DNA of 64,000 bases from Nostoc sp. ATCC 53789. Its GTDB lineage: Bacteria; Cyanobacteriota; Cyanobacteriia; Cyanobacteriales; Nostocaceae. The position numbers and the translations under genes were made by a program. The stretch lies in the NCBI RefSeq assembly GCF_009873495.1, contig NZ_CP046703.1:186001-250000 (forward strand), in the 5' to 3' direction. This document shows, piece after piece, positions 56,875-64,000 of the stretch (the first letter of the stretch is position 1; each line of letters starts with the position of its first letter). The notes below the pieces were generated by a model, which searched no databases, was not told the origin of the DNA, and saw only the letters and a program-made list of their open reading frames with translations.

Positions 56875-59211
56875 ATGGGTAAGTTAGTGGTTCTGAAGTT
56901 CGGAGAGGGTAGTTTTGAGCAGGGATTTGCTGTCACCCTCCAAATTGGTGAAGAACATGAGCGGGCGGCAACAGAAATCACGGGGAAACTACCTTCATTT
57001 CCCGAAATGCCGCTTTATTATAGTCATTGGCAGTCTAGTTATCGGCAGATAGGCAATCGTTATCGTCTCCATGCTGACAAAATGCAGGTGACGAATGTCT
57101 CTATGATTCAAGACTGCGAAAACACTTCCCGTATCTTACGGGCCCGCTTTAATACCTGGTTGCGAGCAGAAGAATTTCGCCCTTTAAGGGAAAAATGGTT
57201 AGAAAGATTGTCGTCCGAAGAAGAAGTACGAGTAATTTTACAAACAGAAAATAGCCAATTACAGCTATTGCCTTGGCATCTGTGGGAGTTGTTAGAACGC
57301 TACCCCAAGGCTGAAATCGCTCTTTCTTCACCATCCTACGATCGCATTCACAAGCCACGCACAAAAAATCCATTAGTCAATATTTTGGCAATTGTGGGCA
57401 ATAGTCAGGGGATTGATACTGAGGCCGATCAAGCTTTACTCCAACAGTGTGATAACGCAGAAGTCTGCTTTTTGGTCGAACCACAACGTAAAGAATTAAC
57501 CGAGCATCTTTGGGGAAAAAACTGGGATATTCTCTTCTTTGCTGGGCACAGTTCCAGTAACAAAAATGGAGAAAGTGGACGAATTTACCTGAATAAGACT
57601 GATAGTCTGACCATTGGCGAATTAAAATATGCTCTGAAGAAAGCCATTGAGAACGGCTTGCAACTAGCTATCTTCAACTCCTGTGATGGATTAGGATTAG
57701 CGCGAGAATTGGCTGATTTGCAAATTCCTCAAATAATCGTCATGCGTGAACCAGTCCCAGACCAGGTTGCAAAGGAATTTTTAAAGTATTTTCTCCAAGG
57801 CTTTGCTGGTGGCGAGTCTTTATATCAAGCGGTACGCCAAGCACGGGAACGATTGCAAGGACTTGAGGATCGATTTCCCTGTGCAACTTGGCTACCAATG
57901 ATTTGCCAAAATCCAGCGCAGATACCACCCACTTGGGATGAATTAAGGTCTCCAACAAAACCTAAAGATACACCGAATCTAGTTTTGTCTACCAAACGCA
58001 GATTGGCAACAACTTTGTTATCCAGTTTAGCGATTACAGGCTTGGTTTTTGCGGTGAGATGCGTAGGATGGCTAGAAAGTGTAGAAATTCCCGCCTTTGA
58101 CCAGATGATGCGATCGCGCCCTGCGGAGCCACAAGATTCGCGTCTGCTGGTAATTGCAATTGATGATGACGATCTGGCAATTCAGCGACAAAATGGTGAG
58201 TCATTGATTGGAGCTTCCATTTCCGAAAAATCTCTTAACAAAGTATTGGCAAAACTGAATAAATATCAACCCCGCGCGATCGGCTTGGATATTTACCGTG
58301 ATTTTCAAGCCAAACAACCAGATTTAATTACTCGTCTTCAAAAAACTCAGAATTTGGTTGGCGTATGTAAAGGAAGTGATAGCACAGCAAACATCACTGG
58401 TATTAAGCCAGCACCAGAAATCCCCACAACAAATCTGGGATTCAGTGACTTTATTCACGATTCTGATGGAGTTATCCGTCGCCATCTCCTGTTCATGAAT
58501 CAGGAGCCGACATCGTTGTGTCCTGCTACCTTTGCATTCAGTCTACAACTAGCTTCCTTGTATCTGCGTCCTTCAGGAATTCAGCCAAAGTTCACCCCTG
58601 AAGGGAATTTGCAACTCGGTAAAACTATTTTTCCGAATCTGAAGTCTCGCACTGGCGGCTATCACGATATTGATGCTAATGGCGGTCAAATCTTACTTAA
58701 CTACCGTTCTCCAAAACAGATAGTCCAACAGGTGAAACTTACCCAATTTTTAGCTAGTCCAATTAACCCCAGTGCTATTAAAGACAGAATTGTTTTGATT
58801 GGTGTGACAGCAAGGGGGGATTCTCCAGACACTTGGCCTACACCATACGGGGCTCCTTTAGATGAGCAAATGCCAGGAGTGTTAGTACAAGCCCACATGA
58901 TCAGCCAGATCCTCAGTGCTGTGCAGGATGGGCGACCATTGCTGCGGGTTTGGTCGCTGTGGGTTGAGGTGGCCTGGATTTGGGTTTGGTCTTTGGTAGG
59001 AGGAGTTTTGGCTTGGCGAAAGCTTTCCTTACCTTGGTTGGCATTGGCAGTTAGCATTACCTCTGGTGTTCTCTATATAGTTTGCTTTGGTTTTTTAATT
59101 TCGGGTGCATGGGTGCCATTTATCCCGTCCATTTTGTCGCTAGTAGCCACGGTTAGCCTGCTGTCAATTTATAATTCAGCAACAAAAGTGCAGGTAGAGA
59201 ATGGGCAATAG
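56875..59211 (+). CDS. CHAT (caspase-like) protease domain fused to CHASE2 sensor, membrane protein
   Basis: A 778-residue protein. Residues ~120-355 form a CHAT domain with the catalytic pair His225 (FFAGHSSS) and Cys270 (AIFNSCDGLG), both in the usual caspase-like contexts. A span at ~377-396 leads to an exported CHASE2 domain (~400-670; PAFDQMMRSRPAEPQDSRLL, AIDDDDLAIQRQNGESLIGA, PRAIGLDIYRDF). Three C-terminal spans follow (WIWVWSLVGGVLAWRKL, LALAVSITSGVLYIVCFGFL, WVPFIPSILSLVATVSLL). So an outside sensor sits on an inside cysteine protease. The start at 56875 has GAGG four bases upstream. Target protein and signal are unknown. Neighbours are DUF1822 and the split DUF928. Confidence 0.9.
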   Translation: MGKLVVLKFGEGSFEQGFAVTLQIGEEHERAATEITGKLPSFPEMPLYYSHWQSSYRQIGNRYRLHADKMQVTNVSMIQDCENTSRILRARFNTWLRAEEFRPLREKWLERLSSEEEVRVILQTENSQLQLLPWHLWELLERYPKAEIALSSPSYDRIHKPRTKNPLVNILAIVGNSQGIDTEADQALLQQCDNAEVCFLVEPQRKELTEHLWGKNWDILFFAGHSSSNKNGESGRIYLNKTDSLTIGELKYALKKAIENGLQLAIFNSCDGLGLARELADLQIPQIIVMREPVPDQVAKEFLKYFLQGFAGGESLYQAVRQARERLQGLEDRFPCATWLPMICQNPAQIPPTWDELRSPTKPKDTPNLVLSTKRRLATTLLSSLAITGLVFAVRCVGWLESVEIPAFDQMMRSRPAEPQDSRLLVIAIDDDDLAIQRQNGESLIGASISEKSLNKVLAKLNKYQPRAIGLDIYRDFQAKQPDLITRLQKTQNLVGVCKGSDSTANITGIKPAPEIPTTNLGFSDFIHDSDGVIRRHLLFMNQEPTSLCPATFAFSLQLASLYLRPSGIQPKFTPEGNLQLGKTIFPNLKSRTGGYHDIDANGGQILLNYRSPKQIVQQVKLTQFLASPINPSAIKDRIVLIGVTARGDSPDTWPTPYGAPLDEQMPGVLVQAHMISQILSAVQDGRPLLRVWSLWVEVAWIWVWSLVGGVLAWRKLSLPWLALAVSITSGVLYIVCFGFLISGAWVPFIPSILSLVATVSLLSIYNSATKVQVENGQ

Positions 59212-59404
59212 GGAAAGATTTTTTTGATTAAATTTTTGGATAAGCAGCAGATAAATCTACCAGGCTTACATAGTTCAAAAAGGGTTTTTATGAAGTCAAA
59301 TTCACAACCGATAAAACTGTTTTTAGTAGTAGCTTTTAGCTGTACCAATTTATTAGTTAGCCTGACTCCAGTACTGGCAAAACCAAAGGTCGGTTCTTCA
59401 ACTA

Positions 59405-59433
59405 GCGATGCTTACGGCGGTCTACGCCTACGC
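59405..59433. repeat. Diverged dispersed repeat inside the DUF928 gene
   Basis: GCGATGCTTACGGCGGTCTA followed by CGCCTACGC resembles the repeats at 123-152 and 44971-45000 with several changes. It is read in frame as SDAYGGLRLRS, just after the signal peptide, where length is probably free to vary. Confidence 0.5.
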
Positions 59434-59647
59434 TCTGAAGCTAAAACAAGCCATACTAAATCCACATTTAATCAACCTGCAATTCCATCTGGCCCTCCTC
59501 CTGGAGGCCGCGTTCGTGGTGGAGCGAAGCGCAACATAAATGGATGCCAAACTACTAAACATGACCTGACTGCTTTAGTGTCCTTTACTCAGGAACCTAA
59601 CTCAGTAATCAATGTCTGGGGAAAGACAACGCTAGAACACCCAAGTT

Positions 59648-59655
59648 GGTTTTTC
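59648..59655. repeat. Target-site duplication, left copy (GGTTTTTC)
   Basis: Identical to 61203-61210; directly flanks the left end of the IS element. Eight bases is the standard IS66 duplication. Confidence 0.95.
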
Positions 59656-61202
59656 GTAAGGATTCAGGTGCTGGGGTATTGACAAGTGTGGTAGGGGAAG
59701 CAGAATATAGCAATTATGGAAAAAAACCTGCCACTAAAACTAGACACTGAAACCCTAAAACAGTTGGAGAAAGAGCAACTGGTAGAGATGCTTATGGAGC
59801 AGGCAAAAGCTATAGAACAGCTAAAATCCAGAGTAATAGAACTAGAATCTGTAATAGAGAAACTCAAAGTTAGTAGAGACTTAGACAGCACAACATCATC
59901 AAAACCACCGTCGGCAGACATCCTCAAAAAAACCGAGAAAAAACTTGAAGATGAAGCAGGGGAGAGTGAAACGCCAAAACGGAAACCAGGAGGACAGCCA
60001 GGACATCGGGGAAAAACGAGAAAGGGTTTTGGGAGAGTAGATAGGTTTGAGATATTAAGACCGCAAGTGTGTTTTTGTTGTGGTCAAAAGGAATTCAGTA
60101 ACGAACCAATAAAAATAGAAACCCAGCAAGTAGCACAGTTGGTAGAAAGACCTATCGAAATCGTAGAATATCAAAGACATACCTGTATTTGCAGCGAGTG
60201 TGGGTCAAAACAAACAGCAGACTGGTCGCCAGAAATAGTACCGGGACAAGATATAGGAATCAGACTGCAAGCTTTCTTGGGATGGATAAATAATTACGGG
60301 CATTTACCATACGAGAAACAACAAGAATTGTTGTGGGAACTGGGTGAAATAGAAATTGGAGTCGGGACTTTAGTAGCCACAAATGAACGAATAGATGGTG
60401 CCGTAGCTCAAAGTATTGACAACCTTAAAGAGTGGATAAAACAAACCCAGCCGAATATCCATTCGGATGAAACACCTTGGGTAATCAAAGGGGTAAAAGA
60501 ATGGTTATGGATTTTTGCCAATACCGATTTCGCTTTATTTCATGCGGCTGATACTCGTTCTCGCGCCGAATTAGAGGCAATTTTGGGTTCAAGTTACTCT
60601 GGTGTACTCAGTTCTGATGACTTTAGTGCTTATAACGGTTATCCGGTGAAAGCCCAACAGAAATGTCAGGCGCATTTACGCCGTCACTTCAAGAAACTCA
60701 TCTTAATTCCTGGCTTGAATAACAAAGAGATTGGGTCAGCATTTGTCAGCCTGATAGATGAAGGTTTTAAAAACTATGCTCTCTTCCAACAAACTAAAAA
60801 CATTGATGAGTTCTGGAGTTGGGCATCCGAGTTTAAAATAAAAGTTGAATCTTCCATTCATTCATGGATTGATAAAGCTGGAGGAGAAGCTGGTAAACTT
60901 TTACGCTCCTTACGTAATAAAGCTCATCAATGGTGGTATTTCTTAGACCACCCGGACATACCCCCTGATAATAATTTAGCAGAACGAACATTACGTTTAG
61001 CAGTCACAAAACGAAAAGTCAGTGGTGGTTCTCGTTCTATGAAGCGATTCCAAGATACTGCTAATTTATTGACTGTTATACAAACTTGTCGCCGTCAAGG
61101 ACGCTCTGTAATTGAGTTTTTTGACCAAGCTATCAAAGCGATGGTTAACTCTTCTGTGCAGACCCCTTCTTTAATTCCTCTCGTTTAGACCTGAATCCTT
61201 AC
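59656..61202 (+). mobile_element. IS66-family insertion sequence, intact, 1547 bp
   Basis: Ends are exact 14-bp inverted repeats: GTAAGGATTCAGGT at 59656 and ACCTGAATCCTTAC ending at 61202. The 8-bp duplications GGTTTTTC lie on both sides. It carries one ORF, the transposase, and no tnpA/tnpB accessory genes. That matches the single-gene subgroup of IS66 (ISBst12-like, as I recall). Intact ends, intact transposase and identical target copies show a recent, probably still active, insertion. Confidence 0.95.
59716..61188 (+). CDS. IS66-family transposase (TnpC type)
   Basis: A 490-residue IS66 transposase. An N-terminal coiled coil (LKQLEKEQLVEMLMEQAKAI) is followed by the PGGQPGHRGKTR basic motif near 91-102 and a zinc-binding region (CFCCGQ near 119-124, CICSECGS near 157-164). 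The DDE core has Asp251 in IHSDETPW, Asp301/302 in LSSDDFSAY and Glu423 in DNNLAERTLR. It is full length with no frameshift. It lies inside the element that splits the DUF928 gene and is read in the same direction as it. Confidence 0.95.
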   Translation: MEKNLPLKLDTETLKQLEKEQLVEMLMEQAKAIEQLKSRVIELESVIEKLKVSRDLDSTTSSKPPSADILKKTEKKLEDEAGESETPKRKPGGQPGHRGKTRKGFGRVDRFEILRPQVCFCCGQKEFSNEPIKIETQQVAQLVERPIEIVEYQRHTCICSECGSKQTADWSPEIVPGQDIGIRLQAFLGWINNYGHLPYEKQQELLWELGEIEIGVGTLVATNERIDGAVAQSIDNLKEWIKQTQPNIHSDETPWVIKGVKEWLWIFANTDFALFHAADTRSRAELEAILGSSYSGVLSSDDFSAYNGYPVKAQQKCQAHLRRHFKKLILIPGLNNKEIGSAFVSLIDEGFKNYALFQQTKNIDEFWSWASEFKIKVESSIHSWIDKAGGEAGKLLRSLRNKAHQWWYFLDHPDIPPDNNLAERTLRLAVTKRKVSGGSRSMKRFQDTANLLTVIQTCRRQGRSVIEFFDQAIKAMVNSSVQTPSLIPLV

Positions 61203-61210
61203 GGTTTTTC
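61203..61210. repeat. Target-site duplication, right copy (GGTTTTTC)
   Basis: Identical to 59648-59655 and adjoining the right end of the IS element. Confidence 0.95.
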
Positions 61211-61736
61211 TATGTGCCATATACTAAAGATTTTCCTTATGCAGTTGAATTTGTGCTGCAAGATCAAGACTCTAACGAGATTTATAAAAAACCGATCGTT
61301 CTACCAGAGAAAGCAGGAGTCATCAGTGTGTCTCTACCTACCACTTCTCCTGGCTTGGCACTAAACAAACAATATCGCTGGTTTTTCACCATTAGCTGTA
61401 ACGAGGAAAAGAATTCCCCCCCGACTTACGTCGAAGGGGTAATACAAAGAGTAGAACTCAATCCCGCCGTAGTTAAAGAGCTAGAAACGACAGAACTTTT
61501 GAAGCGCTATGTTATCTATGCCCAAAACGGGATATGGTACGACGCACTTAACACACTGGCTCAACTGCGCCAGAAAAATCCTAAAGATGCAAAATTACAA
61601 ACAGAGTGGCAGAATTTGTTAGGCAGCATCAATTTAGATGATATTGCAGCAGAACCGATTTTTTGGGAGCAACCTTAGACTAAGAAACACATTTTCAGAG
61701 CAACTAAGTAGTTAGCCATAATTCAACATAAAATAA

Positions 61737-61784
61737 AATCCTAGTTGGTAGTGAGTGGTTTATCGCTCACTACCAACTAGGATT
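61737..61784. terminator. Perfect 19-bp hairpin downstream of the DUF928 gene
   Basis: AATCCTAGTTGGTAGTGAG (61737-61755) pairs exactly with CTCACTACCAACTAGGATT (61766-61784) around a 10-nt loop. It lies between the convergent DUF928 and AI-2E genes. The core GTAGTGAG..CTCACTAC is shared with the element at 52616-52680, so it is probably a dispersed palindrome that can also stop transcription. Confidence 0.6.
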
Positions 61785-61858
61785 ACTAGGACTAAATTAC
61801 TAGAAACTTTAATTAATTTCTTTCTAGCTACTTGCCTTTATCCAAAATCCAAAATTGA

Positions 61859-63010
61859 TTAATCTTCTTTTTGTAAAATATCATCATCAATCCCTTTCTT
61901 CCGATTAACATCAGGACTATCTGCTGTCCAATAGTCCTCTACTTCAGGAGATTCAGAAACCATCACAAACTCAGTCTCTTTTCTATGGTTATTTCCCCAT
62001 TCATCTAAAACATCTTTAATTAACACTTCTTGCAACCAAATCTTAGCCACAACAGTCAGGGGTAGTGCTAGAAATAGTCCTAAAAAGCCAAAGAAAGTTA
62101 CGAAAAATAGTTGGGCAATTAAGGTTATGGCGGGCAGCAACGAAACTTGCTGTGCCATCACAATGGGTGTGATGAAATTACTCTCAACCTGTTGAATGAT
62201 AAAGTAGAGGATCAAGACAGCGATCGCTTTCCAAGGTTCATCTAAGAAAGCGATCGCCATTGCTGGGATTACACTCATTGTTGGGCCCAGGTTGGGAATC
62301 AAGTTAAAAAATCCCGCTAAAACCGCTAAAGCTAGTGCTGCCTTGACATGCAAAATTGATAAGCCAATGAGACTCATCAGCCCTACTACAAAGATGGCAA
62401 TGAAAGCGCCTGTAATCCATCCTTCCAAAGAGACTTCACATTTATCTAAAATCCCATCTACCCGTCGCCGATAAAATGAGGGGAAAAGCCGCACAAATAC
62501 TTTCCGGTAGGCCAGGGGATCGGCTAACATCATTCCTGTTAAAACCAACACTAGCAAAATCTTGAGGACGACTTCTAAAGAGCCAGATACAAAAGCAAAG
62601 GAGTTTCCCAGTAATCGATTGGCGAAGGGCTGTACTTGTTGGATGAGACTATTGATATCTGGGATATAAGGAACTAGCTGGTCAGGAATACGAGTTCTCA
62701 GAGCATCAAGCCAACTATTAAAGCGCCCAAACCCTTTAGGAACCTGATAGGTTAGTTCTTGAAACTGCTGTGCAAATGGTGGGACAATAAGCCAGAAAAA
62801 ACCCACAATGCCTGCGAAAAAGATCGCTACTGCCAGGAGAACGGCGAATCCACGCTTCATCCCAAAGCGTTGAAAGCGTTTTGCTAGCCGATTCAAAGTT
62901 GTGGCTAACACAACTGCGGCAAACATGAGCAAAAGCACTTCCCGAATTTGCCACAGGATGTATAAAGAAAGAACTATGGCGATTAAGCCGATCCATTGAC
63001 CGAGGTTCAC
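61859..63010 (-). CDS. AI-2E family (TqsA/PerM-like) transporter
   Basis: A 383-residue membrane protein starting at a GTG (63010). Seven or eight hydrophobic spans are visible, including LYILWQIREVLLLMFAAVVL, FAVLLAVAIFFAGIVGFFWL, a long loop at ~80-140, and ALALAVLAGFFNLIPNLGPT near 235, where the NLIPNLGP motif is the family hallmark. The acidic tail is cytoplasmic. Members export small molecules or ions such as AI-2 or Na+/H+; the substrate cannot be set here. Single gene followed, upstream, by a small membrane protein. Confidence 0.9.
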   Translation of the reverse strand: MNLGQWIGLIAIVLSLYILWQIREVLLLMFAAVVLATTLNRLAKRFQRFGMKRGFAVLLAVAIFFAGIVGFFWLIVPPFAQQFQELTYQVPKGFGRFNSWLDALRTRIPDQLVPYIPDINSLIQQVQPFANRLLGNSFAFVSGSLEVVLKILLVLVLTGMMLADPLAYRKVFVRLFPSFYRRRVDGILDKCEVSLEGWITGAFIAIFVVGLMSLIGLSILHVKAALALAVLAGFFNLIPNLGPTMSVIPAMAIAFLDEPWKAIAVLILYFIIQQVESNFITPIVMAQQVSLLPAITLIAQLFFVTFFGFLGLFLALPLTVVAKIWLQEVLIKDVLDEWGNNHRKETEFVMVSESPEVEDYWTADSPDVNRKKGIDDDILQKED

Positions 63011-63100
63011 AGGCTAACTCCCAACGGTTGGCGAGATGCAGTTTTGTTGTAATTCAGCTAGGTTAGCTGATTTTAGTCACTTGTGCGTAGATCGTTTAAG

Positions 63101-63292
63101 TTAATTTTGTTTCTGTGCTTGAAATCGCCACAGTAGCGCGATCGCTATAATCACAATCGGCAACAATACTATAATTAGCGCGTTGGTTCCTGTCGCCGGA
63201 ATTGATAGACTTGGCCCCACATACTTAATTAATAATGATAACAAAGCCGATAGTAAAAGCAGTTTCAGAACAAATCCTAGTTGATTTCCCAT
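63101..63292 (-). CDS. Small two-span membrane protein
   Basis: A 63-residue protein with two hydrophobic segments (FVLKLLLLSALLSLLIKYVG and ALIIVLLPIVIIAIALLWRF) around a short polar turn (PSLSIPATGT), ending in RFQAQKQN. A conserved type of cyanobacterial small membrane protein; function unknown. It is 90 bp upstream of the AI-2E transporter on the same strand and might be co-transcribed with it. Confidence 0.75.
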   Translation of the reverse strand: MGNQLGFVLKLLLLSALLSLLIKYVGPSLSIPATGTNALIIVLLPIVIIAIALLWRFQAQKQN

Positions 63293-63410
63293 AAAAGTAC
63301 GGCATAAAATTTTTTGTGGTACATACGAGTTTGCGCTGTACCGTTCAGTTTCTACAATAAACCTACAGATACAATCCTTTCCAACTTTCTTTAGGAAATT
63401 CGTTCGCTTT

Positions 63411-63977
63411 TTTACGTCAAACTCAACCAGCCAAAAATTTGTTCTACAGTCAGTTCCAACTCGATACCCTCTAGGATGGGTAATTTATCTGCACCTTCGT
63501 ATAATTCCACCCTCTGTCCAGGAAACACCCCCAGCACACTTTCCTTTCGTCTTCGGGGTTGATTAACCAGCTTAATTCATTACCATTGCGCGAACAAAGC
63601 AATAATTTACTCAACACTTTTTTTAACTTTTGGTCTGGGGAAAGAATTTCAATTGCCCAGTCGGGATGAATTTCAAAACGATTAGCAATTCTGCCAGATG
63701 GAGTTTTAGAAATTCTATCCCAACGAAACACAGACACATCAGGGATGATAGAAGCACCGCCAAAGGTACAGCGTAGTTCTGAAAAAGCGATAGCAATTTT
63801 CTGCCTTTTAGCTATACCGTTAATTGTTTCACAAAGAGTAACCTCAAGTAAGCTATGTTCACCTTCAGGCATGGGTTTTTGAATAACTTTCCCGTTGATA
63901 AAGTCTGATGCTGGCTCAGTTTCTGACAGTTTGAGGAACTCATCTAAAGTTAGTTGGGGTTGAGTTGCGATCGCCAT
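63411..63977 (-). pseudogene. Uma2-family (DUF820) restriction endonuclease-like protein, frameshifted
   Basis: The main frame starts MAIATQPQLTLDEFLKLSET (ATG at 63977; ATG at 63983 also open) and runs through the PD-(D/E)xK-like core (IIPDVSVFRWDRI; HPDWAIEILSPDQ) to SWLINPEDER, then reads nonsense (KVCWGCFLDRGWNY) to an early stop at 63471. In another frame the sequence continues correctly as SVLGVFPGQRVELYEGADKL and ends EQIFGWLSLT with TAA at 63411. So a one- or two-base change near 63540-63550 breaks the gene. Cyanobacteria carry many Uma2 copies, often decayed. The core residues precede the shift, so some activity is not excluded. Confidence 0.85.
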
Positions 63978-64000
63978 CAGCAAATAGCATAGAGGGGATG

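Larger units (their letters stand above)
59290..61678 (+). pseudogene. DUF928-family exported protein, interrupted by an IS66 element
   Basis: The N-terminal part (59290-59655, 122 codons) has a signal peptide (LFLVVAFSCTNLLVSLTPVL) and the DUF928 entry PSGPPPGGRVRGGAKR. The C-terminal part resumes at 61211 (YVPYTKDFPYAVEFVLQDQD) and ends at 61678. Removing the element and one 8-bp target copy joins WFF to YVP exactly in frame, giving a 277-residue protein. DUF928 proteins are exported and of unknown role, usually near CHAT or CHASE2 proteins. In the present state the first half ends in VRIQVLGY inside the element, so function is probably lost. The insertion is recent: both halves are otherwise intact. 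The gene also carries a diverged dispersed repeat at 59405-59433. Confidence 0.92.

Noticed and set aside
61214..61678. Independent 154-residue gene
   Set aside because: It is the 3' half of the DUF928 gene separated by the IS66 element; the frame joins exactly to the 5' half.

Overview
This window reads as chromosomal DNA of a filamentous, probably heterocyst-forming cyanobacterium of the Nostocales (Nostoc/Anabaena relatives). The signs are very frequent HIP1 octamers (GCGATCGC), dispersed 30-35 bp repeats and tandem heptamer runs typical of Nostoc intergenic DNA, and cyanobacterium-type genes: tocopherol cyclase, a TxlA/HCF164-like thioredoxin, a plant-type ferredoxin, class I aldolase, DUF1822 and DUF928 proteins, and J-domain/TPR/WD40 proteins. 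The assignment is an inference from gene content; no 16S rRNA gene is present.

Layout. 1-5.7 kb: a decayed gene end, then a minus-strand operon with two large dynamin-like GTPases flanking a small membrane protein. 6-10.8 kb: a tRNA-Arg(CCU) beside small remnant ORFs, tocopherol cyclase, two J-domain proteins (J-TPR and J-TPR-WD40), and a membrane-anchored low-complexity protein. 11.4-16 kb: two tandem metallophosphoesterase paralogues, a stand-alone DUF262/DUF1524 (GmrSD-like) protein, a GlsB/YeaQ-type membrane protein, and a stretch with an RNA-like fold. 16.7-21.5 kb: leuC, leuD and glgB. 21.7-26 kb: small exported proteins, then an FtsL-like protein and FtsI. 26-36 kb: a haem-oxygenase-like di-iron enzyme, a methyltransferase, a five-repeat exported BTRD1-type protein overlapping a glycerophosphodiester phosphodiesterase, ligA, and a TauD-type dioxygenase. 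36-48 kb: a GAF-GGDEF cyclase, a kinase fragment, GT2-TPR, DUF3592, an aminotransferase, exported RNase T2, aldolase, two overlapping DUF1622-like proteins, an M48 protease, TxlA and ferredoxin.

48.3-55.4 kb is a minus-strand signalling operon: RsbR-, RsbS-, RsbT- and RsbX-like proteins followed by two hybrid histidine kinases. It looks like a stressosome-type partner-switching module wired to two-component output, with no sigma factor nearby. 55.7-61.7 kb on the plus strand holds DUF1822, a CHAT (caspase-like)-CHASE2 membrane protein and DUF928. The DUF928 gene is split by an intact IS66-family element with matching 14-bp terminal repeats and an exact 8-bp target duplication (GGTTTTTC); removing the element and one target copy restores the frame perfectly. 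The window closes with an AI-2E-type transporter, a small membrane protein and a frameshifted Uma2 nuclease.

The best candidates for under-described biology are the CHAT-CHASE2/DUF1822/DUF928 triad, the dynamin-membrane protein-dynamin operon, the stressosome/hybrid-kinase operon, and the way dispersed repeats have entered coding sequence: one supplies a stop codon, one a start codon, and two lie in frame inside exported or metabolic proteins.
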